A DNA stretch of 19,273 nucleotides from Nitrospirota bacterium (GTDB lineage: Bacteria > Nitrospirota > UBA9217): contig JALNZF010000042.1 in the NCBI GenBank assembly GCA_023229435.1, positions 1 through 19,273 of the forward strand, given 5' to 3'. The notes beneath the pieces are model-generated. The model made no database searches. It worked only from the letters and a program-made list of their open reading frames with translations, and was not told where the DNA came from. Of the stretch, positions 1 through 6,393 are shown in pieces. The translations under genes and the position numbers were made by a program. Positions within the stretch are counted from its first letter, which is position 1; every line of letters begins with the position of its first letter.

Positions 1-100
1 GTGATCAATCGTCGCCGATAGGTCCCGTCTCTGGTTATGCCCTGGAGCAATAACTGATATCATCCCTTTTGCATGGAGGGGCGGGGAAACTGTTTTCTCC

Positions 101-114
101 TTGACAACTGTCAA
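101..114. promoter_or_regulatory. Perfect 6-bp dyad upstream of katG
   Basis: TTGACA and its reverse complement TGTCAA are separated by AC, giving a perfect palindrome with 6-bp arms. It could be an operator, or a -35 element by chance, but no good -10 follows at 16-18 bp. It lies just ahead of the 27-bp repeat at 122-148. The rest of 1-220 shows no credible coding region. Confidence 0.2.
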
Positions 115-121
115 CCATATC

Positions 122-148
122 AGGGTCACCCATTTAAAGGGCACCGTC
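122..148 (+). repeat. 27-bp direct repeat, copy A
   Basis: These 27 bases recur without mismatch at 5934-5960 in the same orientation; the similarity stops abruptly on both sides. The unit has a TTTAAA core flanked by imperfectly complementary GGTCACCC and GGGCACC. The two copies bracket katG and the accessory genes up to the HEPN-like gene. It may be a dispersed intergenic repeat, a transposon-end remnant or an attachment-like site; two copies cannot decide. Confidence 0.75.
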
Positions 149-222
149 TTTCTCCTTGTATTTATCACGGCATCACACCGCTAGAGATGTGCGCAACGAT
201 AAAAACTTGATACTATCGGGTC

Positions 223-253
223 TTATATTAACACTTTGTATTTGTTAATATAA
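223..253. promoter_or_regulatory. Perfect 10-bp inverted repeat, possible operator
   Basis: TTATATTAAC (223-232) and GTTAATATAA (244-253) are exact reverse complements separated by 11 bp. The dyad is AT-rich and has no following T-tract, which suits a dimeric-regulator site better than a terminator. It lies about 220 bp upstream of katG, the only gene downstream, so a role in katG control is a guess. Confidence 0.35.
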
Positions 254-324
254 ATAATCCAAATTTCGACCCCCCCAACCTATCCCCGTTACTCATTCAG
301 TATTTCGCGATGTCGTGCGGGGCA

Positions 325-368
325 ATATTGAATTATCGTATCTGATAGCATATATAATTTGATATAAT
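325..368 (+). promoter_or_regulatory. Candidate katG promoter with overlapping dyad
   Basis: TTGAAT (328-333) precedes TATATA (351-356) with a 17-bp spacer; TATAAT also occurs at 353-358 and 363-368. An interrupted inverted repeat (325-336 against 354-365, 10 of 12 positions complementary) covers both hexamers, and a small palindrome TATCTGATA (339-347) sits between them. This arrangement suits repression by a dimer. katG is commonly controlled by PerR, Fur or OxyR, but the bases do not match a textbook box well enough to name the regulator. Confidence 0.4.
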
Positions 369-470
369 ATTTCTACGCAATCTGAAATCTGTTATTTTTC
401 TCAATAAGTTCAATACTGGCCCGTTTAGATATCTGGTTTGCCTTCCTTCACAAAAAAAAGGAGAACGAAG

Positions 471-2666
471 ATGAGCGAAGAAAGCAAGTGCCCGGTAACG
501 GGCAAATCCGGTAGAACCACTTCCGGCAGAGGCACATCGAACCGCGACTGGTGGCCGAACCAGTTGAAGCTCGATATCCTGCACCAGCATTCCTCCAAGT
601 CCAACCCGATGGGCCCCCGTTTCAACTACGCCAAGGAATTCAAGAAGCTTGATCTGGCCGCCTTGAAGAAGGACCTGTCCGCGCTGATGACCAATTCGCA
701 GGACTGGTGGCCCGCCGATTACGGTCACTACGGGGGGCTCTTCATCCGCATGGCCTGGCACAGCGCCGGCACCTACCGCACCGGTGACGGACGCGGCGGC
801 GGAGGCACCGGCAACCAGCGATTTGCGCCGGTCAACAGTTGGCCCGACAATGGCAACCTGGACAAGGCGCGCCGCCTGCTCTGGCCGATCAAAAGGAAAT
901 ACGGCAAAAAGATCTCATGGGCCGACCTGATTATTCTAACCGGCAACGTGGCGCTGGAGTCCATGGGCTTCAAGACCTTCGGTTTCGGCGGCGGCCGCGT
1001 GGACATCTGGCAGCCCGAGGAAGACATCTACTGGGGTTCCGAGGACAAGTGGATGGGCGACAAGCGCTACAGCGGCGACCGCAAGCTTGAGAACCCGCTG
1101 GCTGCCGTGCAAATGGGCCTGATCTATGTGAACCCCGAAGGCCCCAACGGCAACCCCGACCCCGTGGCTTCGGGCCGCGATGTGCGTGAGACCTTTGGCC
1201 GCATGGGCATGAACGACGAGGAAACCGTGGCCCTCACCGCCGGCGGCCACACCTTCGGCAAGGCGCACGGCGCGGGCGACCCAAAACTGGTGGGCCCCGA
1301 GCCTGAGGCCGCCCCTCTGGAAGAAATGGGCCTGGGCTGGATCAACCGGTTCGGCACCGGCAAGGGCGTGCACACCACCACCAGCGGCATCGAGGGCGCA
1401 TGGAAACCCAACCCCACGAAATGGGATAACGGGTACTTCGACATGCTCTTCGGCTACGAGTGGGAGCTGTCCAAGAGTCCGGCCGGCGCTCATCAATGGC
1501 ATGCCAAGGACGTGAAGCCGGAAGACATGATCCCCGACGCCCATGACCCATCGAAGAAGCACCGGCCCATGATGACCACGGCCGATTTGTCGCTGCGCTT
1601 CGACCCGATCTACGAGCCCATATCGCGCCGGTTTCACAAAGATCCGCGGGCCCTTGCCGACGCGTTCGCCCGCGCCTGGTTCAAGCTGACCCACCGCGAC
1701 ATGGGTCCCAAGGCCCGCTACCTCGGCCCTGAGGTCCCGGCCGAAAACCTGATCTGGCAAGACCCGCTCCCTGCTGCCAAATATAAACTGATCAATAAAA
1801 AGGACATTGCCTCCCTCAAGAAGAAGGTCCTGGCCTCGGGCCTGTCAATGGCGGAGCTGGTCTCCACTGCCTGGGCCTCGGCCTCCACCTTCCGCGGATC
1901 GGACAAGCGCGGCGGAGCCAACGGCGCCCGCATCCGTCTGGCGCCGCAGAAGGACTGGGAAGTGAACCAGCCCGAGCAGCTGGCCAGGGTGCTTAAGACC
2001 CTGGAGGGCGTCCAGCGCTCGTTCAACCGTGCGCAGTCCGGCGGAAAGAAGATCTCCCTTGCCGACCTCATCGTGCTGGCCGGCTGCGCAGCGGTTGAAG
2101 CGGCGGCCAAGGCTGCCGGTCACGCGGTGGAGGTGCCCTTCAAGCCGGGTCGCACTGACGCCTCGCAAGACCAGACCGATGTGAAATCGTTCGCCGTGCT
2201 GAAGCCGCAGGCCGACGGTTTCCGCAATTACCAGGAGAAGGCATTCACCGTGTCGGCCGAGGAAATGCTGGTGGACAAGGCACACCTCCTGACCCTGGGC
2301 GCGCCCGAGATGACCGTGCTTGTCGGCGGCCTGCGCGTGCTGGGCGCCAACGCGGGCCAATCGCAGCATGGCGTGTTCACGAAACGGCCCGGGACGCTGA
2401 CCAACGACTTCTTCGTCAACGTGCTCGACATGGACACCCTGTGGAAGCCCGCGTCCGATGCCAGGGACACGTTCGAAGGGCGCGACCGCAAGACAGGCGC
2501 ACTCAAGTGGACCGCTACCCGTGTTGACCTGGTTTTTGGCTCCAACTCGCAGCTGCGCGCCCTGGCCGAGGTCTATGCGCAGGACGATGCAAGTGCGAAG
2601 TTCGTGCGTGACTTCGTCGCGGCCTGGAGCAAGGTCATGAACCTGGACCGCTTCGACCTTATCTGA
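471..2666 (+). CDS. katG: Catalase-peroxidase KatG
   Basis: Bifunctional haem enzyme that removes hydrogen peroxide by catalase and peroxidase activity. The 731-residue product has the usual length and two-domain build (N-terminal catalytic half, C-terminal haem-less duplicate). Visible residues: distal triad R93, W96, H97 in RMAWHSAGTYR; Tyr219 and Met245, which with W96 should form the Met-Tyr-Trp crosslink needed for catalase activity; proximal haem ligand H260 in TAGGHTFGKAHG. The ATG at 471 is chosen over the upstream TTG at 438 because AAGGAG (458-463) sits 7 nt before it and the protein then begins like other KatGs (MSEESKCPVTGK). No signal peptide, so cytoplasmic. Codons are strongly G/C-ending, unlike the AT-rich upstream DNA and the small genes downstream, and the gene stands alone; acquisition by transfer is possible but unproven. 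Intact and presumably active. Confidence 0.98.
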   Translation: MSEESKCPVTGKSGRTTSGRGTSNRDWWPNQLKLDILHQHSSKSNPMGPRFNYAKEFKKLDLAALKKDLSALMTNSQDWWPADYGHYGGLFIRMAWHSAGTYRTGDGRGGGGTGNQRFAPVNSWPDNGNLDKARRLLWPIKRKYGKKISWADLIILTGNVALESMGFKTFGFGGGRVDIWQPEEDIYWGSEDKWMGDKRYSGDRKLENPLAAVQMGLIYVNPEGPNGNPDPVASGRDVRETFGRMGMNDEETVALTAGGHTFGKAHGAGDPKLVGPEPEAAPLEEMGLGWINRFGTGKGVHTTTSGIEGAWKPNPTKWDNGYFDMLFGYEWELSKSPAGAHQWHAKDVKPEDMIPDAHDPSKKHRPMMTTADLSLRFDPIYEPISRRFHKDPRALADAFARAWFKLTHRDMGPKARYLGPEVPAENLIWQDPLPAAKYKLINKKDIASLKKKVLASGLSMAELVSTAWASASTFRGSDKRGGANGARIRLAPQKDWEVNQPEQLARVLKTLEGVQRSFNRAQSGGKKISLADLIVLAGCAAVEAAAKAAGHAVEVPFKPGRTDASQDQTDVKSFAVLKPQADGFRNYQEKAFTVSAEEMLVDKAHLLTLGAPEMTVLVGGLRVLGANAGQSQHGVFTKRPGTLTNDFFVNVLDMDTLWKPASDARDTFEGRDRKTGALKWTATRVDLVFGSNSQLRALAEVYAQDDASAKFVRDFVAAWSKVMNLDRFDLI

Positions 2667-2829
2667 TCGTGGCATAAAGGTCTGTATGGTGGGGGCGGAA
2701 AAAACAGTAAGCCAACCTCCGGTCTGGCGGACGGCATACCGCCACCGCTGAACCGTAACGTTCAGAAGCATTTTCCCAAGTTCAGTCAACACCACTACAA
2801 GATTGTAGGTGTAGTTGAGATAGACATGG

Positions 2830-2869
2830 CAACGAGGGGGACGTTGGTTCTTACGGTGCATAACTTTAT
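2830..2869 (+). repeat. 40-bp dispersed repeat, copy 1
   Basis: About 40 bp match 4668-4707 in the same orientation with four mismatches; the 33-bp core (2837-2869 against 4675-4707) has two. The unit starts near CAACG and contains TTCTTACGGTGCATA. A third partial match (12 bp, GGGGACGTTGGT) is at 4630-4641. The copies flank the SWIM gene, MITE, yciH pseudogene and a small ORF. The gap 2667-2919 also has a 6-bp-arm hairpin at 2725-2744 and no credible gene. Confidence 0.7.
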
Positions 2870-2919
2870 CGTAAACAGTATGGATCTGACCCTATTCGGT
2901 ATTAGCATAAGGAGTTTGC

Positions 2920-3873
2920 ATGGCAGTCCGGAGTTTTTCGAAATATGTCCGCAAGGCCGAAAAAAAACTGGCTCAGTTGGAGAAAAAGCAGGGCCTTCGG
3001 CCCGTGATCATCGAAGGCGGCGTCATTGCGCGCACCTGGTGGGGCACGGCGTGGAACAAGAACCTTGAATCCTACGCTGAGTACACCAACCGGATTGGAG
3101 GGGGCAGAAGCGATGTCCGGAGCGGAGCGGTCCTGGACCTCCAGGTCGGCGCGGGCGAGGTCAAGGCTTTGGTGCAGGGCTCACGGGCGAAGCCCTATGC
3201 GATCACGATCACGATAAAGAAGCTGAATAAAAATACGTGGAACCTGGTCGCCTCCGCGTGCAAAGGCAAACTGGAGTCCCTCGAAGAATTGTTGGCCGGG
3301 AAATTCCCCACGGTACTCGAAGAAACGTTCATGCAGCGAAAGACGGGATTGTTCCCATCACCCAGGGAGATCGAGTTTGCCTGTACCTGTCCGGACTGGG
3401 CGAGCATGTGCAGGCACATTGCAGCGACGCTCTATGGCATCGGCGCCAGGCTCGACGAAGATCCGATGCTCTTTTTTACCCTTCGAGGTGTGGATGCTGG
3501 AGACTTGATCAGTCACGCCGCAGGCGTGATATCGAGCAAGGCGGAGGACCTTCTCCAAAAGGATTCGAAAAGGAGTACCCGGAAAATTGAAGGCACCGAT
3601 CTGTCCGCTGCTTTTGGTGTCGCTCGTGCGGAAAATGCCGGTCCGTCATCATCTGATGACGCTGCGGCGGCAAAAATACCTGACGAAGAGAGTGCCCGCA
3701 TGGCTGATGTGCGGAAGATCCTCAAAAAACAGCTGAAGATGGATGCTAAATTAGCGAAAAAGGAAAAGCTTTCAAAAAAGTCCAATGCGAAGAAAAAGGT
3801 TGTCAAACAAAACGCGAACGGAATAGTGGAAAAGGTTGTGAACAAACAGTTCAGGTTCGGAATTAAGAAGTAG
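2920..3873 (+). CDS. SWIM zinc-finger protein
   Basis: 317-residue cytoplasmic protein with a SWIM-type zinc site: C155 and C157 (CTC) followed by C164 and H166 (CRH), the CxC-xn-CxH pattern. SWIM domains bind DNA or partner proteins, and in bacteria often occur near SNF2-type helicases, but no helicase is in this window. The N-terminal part (about 35-110) has a WWGTAWNKNLE motif typical of this bacterial SWIM family and a small beta-rich module. Residues about 260-317 form a Lys/Ala-rich tail likely to bind nucleic acid. The ATG has a good ribosome site (AAGGAG at 2909-2914, 5-nt spacer). The gene is monocistronic, between a dispersed repeat and a MITE. The family assignment is secure; the biochemical role is unknown. 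Confidence 0.85.
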   Translation: MAVRSFSKYVRKAEKKLAQLEKKQGLRPVIIEGGVIARTWWGTAWNKNLESYAEYTNRIGGGRSDVRSGAVLDLQVGAGEVKALVQGSRAKPYAITITIKKLNKNTWNLVASACKGKLESLEELLAGKFPTVLEETFMQRKTGLFPSPREIEFACTCPDWASMCRHIAATLYGIGARLDEDPMLFFTLRGVDAGDLISHAAGVISSKAEDLLQKDSKRSTRKIEGTDLSAAFGVARAENAGPSSSDDAAAAKIPDEESARMADVRKILKKQLKMDAKLAKKEKLSKKSNAKKKVVKQNANGIVEKVVNKQFRFGIKK

Positions 3874-3915
3874 TTGGCGCTTTAGAACATCACAGGGTGA
3901 GGTCTTATATTTTAG

Positions 3916-4057
3916 CAGGCTGTTGAAAAAAGATTTTTGTTCCCATTTCCGTCATTCCCGCGCAGGCGGGAATCCAGGCTTATCAGGTTGTTACTGGATC
4001 CCCGTTTTCACGGGGATGACGAATTAGACTGCAAGAGAGACCTTTTTCAACAAGCCG
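3916..4057. mobile_element. MITE with nested hairpins
   Basis: Non-coding element with imperfect terminal inverted repeats: GGCTGTTGAAAAA (3918-3930) against the complement of TTTTTCAACAAGCC (4043-4056), differing by one inserted base. TTAG flanks both ends (3912-3915 and 4058-4061), a likely 4-bp target duplication. Inside, 3950-3977 and 3994-4021 form a second inverted pair, and each arm folds alone: ATTCCCGC/GCGGGAAT with a 4-nt loop and ATCCCCG/CGGGGAT with a 6-nt loop. Repeats with this GTCATTCCCGC core are widespread in environmental bacteria and are presumably moved by a transposase elsewhere. It may also terminate transcription from the SWIM gene. Confidence 0.8.
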
Positions 4058-4282
4058 TTAGTGCTCTTCCTGGATTTCCAGTCCTCCATTTTTAACGGTT
4101 CCACGTGTGCCAGGTTTCGCCTTTATTCATTTCAGGAGTTTTTCACTGTCTTCAACCGAAGGCCGAAGATCCTCTATAACCGTGATAGATTTGCCTCCAC
4201 GGCCCTTCCGGTCAAACCGTACAACAATTCTGCTTTTCCCTGATGCGGCAGGAGTCGTCGAATTGGGAACCTCTGGGGGTTT
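4058..4282 (-). pseudogene. yciH: Decayed yciH/SUI1 (eIF1-like) gene
   Basis: Reading the minus strand from 4231 gives RIVVRFDRKGRGGKSITVIE, the SUI1/YciH core, then an in-frame TGA (4127-4129), then IKAKPGTRGTVKNGGLEIQ and a stop at 4058-4060. The two halves are in one frame and align end to end with the YciH pattern (KGRxGKxxTxI ... LxxELKxKCGxGGxVKxGxxEIQ). The Cys-Gly segment is eroded (PGTRGT), another in-frame TAA lies at 4283-4285, no start codon or ribosome site is visible, and the normal C-terminal helix after EIQ is missing. The 3' end abuts the MITE. Functional YciH is about 105-110 residues and influences start-codon selection. Decay is supported directly; assembly error is unlikely given several independent lesions. 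Confidence 0.8.
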
Positions 4283-4375
4283 TTAATCCCGGTCTTCGCT
4301 CTTTTTTAGCGCTTTTATCAGGAAGATGCCTTACAATAAGAGCACTACACTTTAAAAAGGAGGCAGGGTATTACT

Positions 4376-4663
4376 ATGCAAAATTTCTTACGGACAAGGG
4401 TTGCCATAGATTCTTTAATTGATGGGACGAAATTGTCGATTCAAAATAAATCTCTGTCTGAATCCATGGAGCAGATAGAACAGGCGCGTGAGTTGATCCA
4501 GAAGCTGAAACAGATGTCAACGAGCGATCAAGCTGCTATTGTTGCCAGACGAGAATCGACTATCGAAGATTTAGCAATTATTATCGCCGGTAAGTTAAAA
4601 AAAGGACCAAGTAAGAAGGGACGCACGAAGGGGACGTTGGTACTGTCGTTGGGAACCTCTTAG
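4376..4663 (+). CDS. Small helical protein of unknown function
   Basis: 95 residues, not recognised. AAGGAGG (4357-4363) lies 12 nt before the ATG, a strong ribosome site with a slightly long spacer. The middle (about 28-75) is rich in Glu, Gln, Leu and Lys and probably forms two amphipathic helices or a short coiled coil; a Lys-rich stretch follows (KLKKGPSKKGRTK). The last ten codons (GTLVLSLGTS) are encoded by DNA that begins with the same GGGGACGTTGGT as the dispersed repeats at 2837 and 4675, so the tail may be repeat-derived and the native C-terminus lost. The gene is AT-richer than katG or the leu genes. It has no membrane segment. It could be a small regulatory or antitoxin-like protein, but nothing shows this. 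Confidence 0.55.
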   Translation: MQNFLRTRVAIDSLIDGTKLSIQNKSLSESMEQIEQARELIQKLKQMSTSDQAAIVARRESTIEDLAIIIAGKLKKGPSKKGRTKGTLVLSLGTS

Positions 4664-4667
4664 AGAA

Positions 4668-4707
4668 CAACGTAGGGGACGCTGGTTCTTACGGTGCATA
4701 CCTTTAT
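4668..4707 (+). repeat. 40-bp dispersed repeat, copy 2
   Basis: Second copy of the unit at 2830-2869, same orientation, four mismatches in 40. It begins four bases after the stop codon of the 95-residue ORF; a 12-bp partial copy is inside that ORF at 4630-4641. Confidence 0.7.
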
Positions 4708-4758
4708 AGGGCGGTAGGATCAGCTCATTCATCCAAGTTGTGACCATTCCTCTTGCAC

Positions 4759-5103
4759 TCAGTCTGCTGTGCTCCGCGATTTCAACTTGACGGTAACAAA
4801 AAATGGCGCATTATTAATGCTCGGAACTAAAACCAATATCCCTTCAGTATGGGGGTCGTATGTGCTTAAAAGCGCAGCCAGGCCGGCTTTAGCGTCACTG
4901 CCGTCAATTATTTCAAGAACATCGTTTTTAGTTGTGTAATCACCCTCAGCGGGAATGTTGCCATTTATTACAGAATCGGCATAAACAAGAAGCGCACCTT
5001 TCCCTTCTGATAAATAGCATTCTCTGTAGACCAGGGAAATTTCGAGCATAAATGGGTCAATTACTGATAAAGCCTTATCTCTTTCTTCTATTGGTGTCAT
5101 CAT
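4759..5103 (-). CDS. Hypothetical protein, 114 aa
   Basis: Family not recognised. The product is mildly acidic and mixed alpha/beta in appearance: a helical N-terminal part (MMTPIEERDKALSVIDPF), a polar middle with an EGDYTTKNDVLEIIDGSDAK segment, and a C-terminal beta-like part (ILVLVPSINNAPFFVTVKLK). No signal peptide or membrane span. Two consecutive ATGs (5101-5103, 5098-5100) can start it, but neither has a strong Shine-Dalgarno; instead a 9-codon ORF with a strong one ends 2 nt upstream, suggesting coupled translation or a frameshifted N-terminus. It stands alone between a dispersed repeat and the divergent HEPN-like gene. Coding is likely from length and composition; the function is unknown. 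Confidence 0.6.
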   Translation of the reverse strand: MMTPIEERDKALSVIDPFMLEISLVYRECYLSEGKGALLVYADSVINGNIPAEGDYTTKNDVLEIIDGSDAKAGLAALLSTYDPHTEGILVLVPSINNAPFFVTVKLKSRSTAD

Positions 5104-5105
5104 TT

Positions 5106-5135
5106 TTACATCCCATCTCTCGTTGAATCAAACAT
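5106..5135 (-). CDS. Possible 9-codon leader ORF
   Basis: GGAGG (complement of 5142-5146) lies 6 nt before ATG; the frame reads MFDSTRDGM and stops with TAA 2 nt before the ATG of the 114-aa ORF. It has the strongest ribosome site in this part of the window, while the downstream ORF has almost none. It may act by translational coupling. Alternatively, a single-base shift once joined it to the downstream frame, which continues upstream as FNERWDVK before its first ATG. Confidence 0.35.
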   Translation of the reverse strand: MFDSTRDGM

Positions 5136-5271
5136 ATCTCACCTCCAATAAATTCAAGATGGGACGAGTATATCACCAAATCGAGCAGTCTGGTCACTTA
5201 ATAAGCATCAGGGTGTCTAAACCGAGATAAGGGTACTTGTACCTCCGACTTGTCCCGGCCCGCGCTTATGG

Positions 5272-5300
5272 TTTACCTGAATCTCTGAATCCTGTATAAT
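5272..5300 (+). promoter_or_regulatory. Promoter for the HEPN-like gene
   Basis: TTTACC (5272-5277), a 17-bp spacer and a perfect TATAAT (5295-5300). The sequence after it, TCACTCAACTATG, nearly repeats the leuC promoter-start junction at 7081-7092 and opens a four-codon ORF (MKIH, ATG at 5310). A small dyad GGTAC-TT-GTACC lies upstream at 5232-5243. Confidence 0.55.
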
Positions 5301-5351
5301 CACTCAACTATGAAAATCCATTAGCATCACGTCGGGAACTGAGAGAGTACG

Positions 5352-5909
5352 ATGAATAAGCCACCCACACTCATTTTTACACAAGAAAGTCCGTTCTTCG
5401 AAATGGTCATGGCATTCCTCGCGGCAACCATGGGAATGGGGCCCGTTTTCGAAAAGGAAAACCCGCTTTCTCCTGGTCCCGACAAGATCGCCTGGTATCG
5501 CGGCAAGGTCAGGCCCGACCTGGCCATAGATTTGGGGCAGGTTCACGCACTGTGCGAGTCCGGAGACCTTACGGCAGATGCAGTGATGAAGTCGCTTTGC
5601 TGCATGCTTCTCAACACTGCCTACTCTGTAGCCGAAGCTCATAACGATCAATCTCCCGCGTTTGAGGTCTTTCGTCACCTTCGCAATGCAGCGTCTCACG
5701 GCAATAACTTCTTCTTCAAGAAAGACGAACCCAGGCTCCCGGCTTCATGGGGCGCGTTTGTAATCAACGACAAACTCAAAGGAAGGTTCAATCCGCTATT
5801 TGGCGTCGAGTGCATCGGAGACACATTTTCACCCGCAGATGCCCTGGCCTTGTTGCAGAACATCGAGCGCCGTTTCCCAAAGATGAGGCAGATTGGGCGG
5901 GATCAATAG
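5352..5909 (+). CDS. HEPN-like protein, 185 aa
   Basis: The best clue is FRHLRNAASHGNNF (107-120): R111 and H116 match the RxxxxH motif of HEPN domains, set in helical sequence (Leu-rich 76-98, then FEVFRHLRN). HEPN proteins include metal-independent RNases used as toxins or defence effectors, and also non-catalytic binding modules. The N-terminal part contains a PVFEKENPLSPGPDK stretch and the C-terminus ends in a helix (DALALLQNIERRF). No signal peptide or membrane segment. The gene has its own promoter and no obvious antitoxin next to it: the upstream neighbour is divergent, and about 480 bp of repeat-rich non-coding DNA follow. The MNKPP start has only a weak purine-rich site (GAGAGAG). 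The HEPN assignment is from the motif alone. Confidence 0.6.
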   Translation: MNKPPTLIFTQESPFFEMVMAFLAATMGMGPVFEKENPLSPGPDKIAWYRGKVRPDLAIDLGQVHALCESGDLTADAVMKSLCCMLLNTAYSVAEAHNDQSPAFEVFRHLRNAASHGNNFFFKKDEPRLPASWGAFVINDKLKGRFNPLFGVECIGDTFSPADALALLQNIERRFPKMRQIGRDQ

Positions 5910-5933
5910 CTTTCAGGGCGATAGCAGGGCAAT

Positions 5934-5960
5934 AGGGTCACCCATTTAAAGGGCACCGTC
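5934..5960 (+). repeat. 27-bp direct repeat, copy B
   Basis: Identical over 27 bp to 122-148 and in the same orientation. It lies about 25 bp after the HEPN-like stop codon. Confidence 0.75.
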
Positions 5961-6335
5961 AAGCGAAAAAAGCTATCAAGTGACGAGAAACGGGGGCGTA
6001 TGTATCTCCCCCATGGCACATGTGCTTCTTGTCACCTTTCTTGCGTGCCCAAGAAAGGTGACCCAAAGAAGGGCACCCGGCGAAAATTCTTTACGCCATG
6101 CTCGGTCGTCCTCGGTACATTTCGGAAACTCGCCCTTCGGGCTCAGACAGTCCGAAATGCTTCACCCTCGGACTCGGTCGCCTGGCTAAATTTTCGCATG
6201 GGAACCATGCAAGAAACGTTGATTTACATCATTACCCAAACCCCGCGAACATGGTGGACGTTAATACGTGGCGAACGTTAAGCCTGATCATGACTTATTG
6301 ATTTATTTTATTCATTGTTCTGCAATCTGTTGCTC
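5961..6335. repeat. Repeat-like intergenic DNA with a strong hairpin
   Basis: No credible gene in this 375-bp stretch; open frames here are short, lack ribosome sites and overlap one another. GTCACCTTTCTTG (6031-6043) and CAAGAAAGGTGAC (6050-6062) are exact reverse complements, a 13-bp stem with a 6-nt loop, weakly extended outwards by GTGCTTCTT and AAGAAGGGCAC. No T-run follows the hairpin, so it is not a classical terminator. The text resembles a non-coding repeat family seen in many proteobacterial and environmental genomes, which is recollection only. Confidence 0.5.
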
Positions 6336-6364
6336 TTGACGGCCACTGGTGAAAGGTATATACT
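6336..6364 (+). promoter_or_regulatory. Promoter of the toxin-antitoxin operon
   Basis: TTGACG (6336-6341), a 17-bp spacer and TATACT (6359-6364), one of the best sigma70-like promoters in the window, 30 bp before the antitoxin ATG. The palindrome GTATATAC (6356-6363) covers the -10 and is a natural place for autorepression by the antitoxin. Confidence 0.7.
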
Positions 6365-6393
6365 ATTGGTGATACTTGTAAAGGAGGTGCTCC

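Noticed and set aside
936..1760. Long minus-strand open frame opposite katG
   Set aside because: It lies entirely inside a certain katG; high G/C at third positions keeps the opposite strand open. No ribosome site or family pattern.
2826..3068. 80-codon frame across the start of the SWIM gene
   Set aside because: It reads through the dispersed repeat and then out of frame inside the SWIM gene; no ribosome site.
4061..4243. 60-codon plus-strand frame
   Set aside because: It overlaps the yciH relic on the opposite strand, has no Shine-Dalgarno, and its product looks random.
5980..6301. Three overlapping short frames (69, 93 and 67 codons)
   Set aside because: They cover the hairpin and repeat-like text, lack ribosome sites and contradict one another; treated as non-coding.
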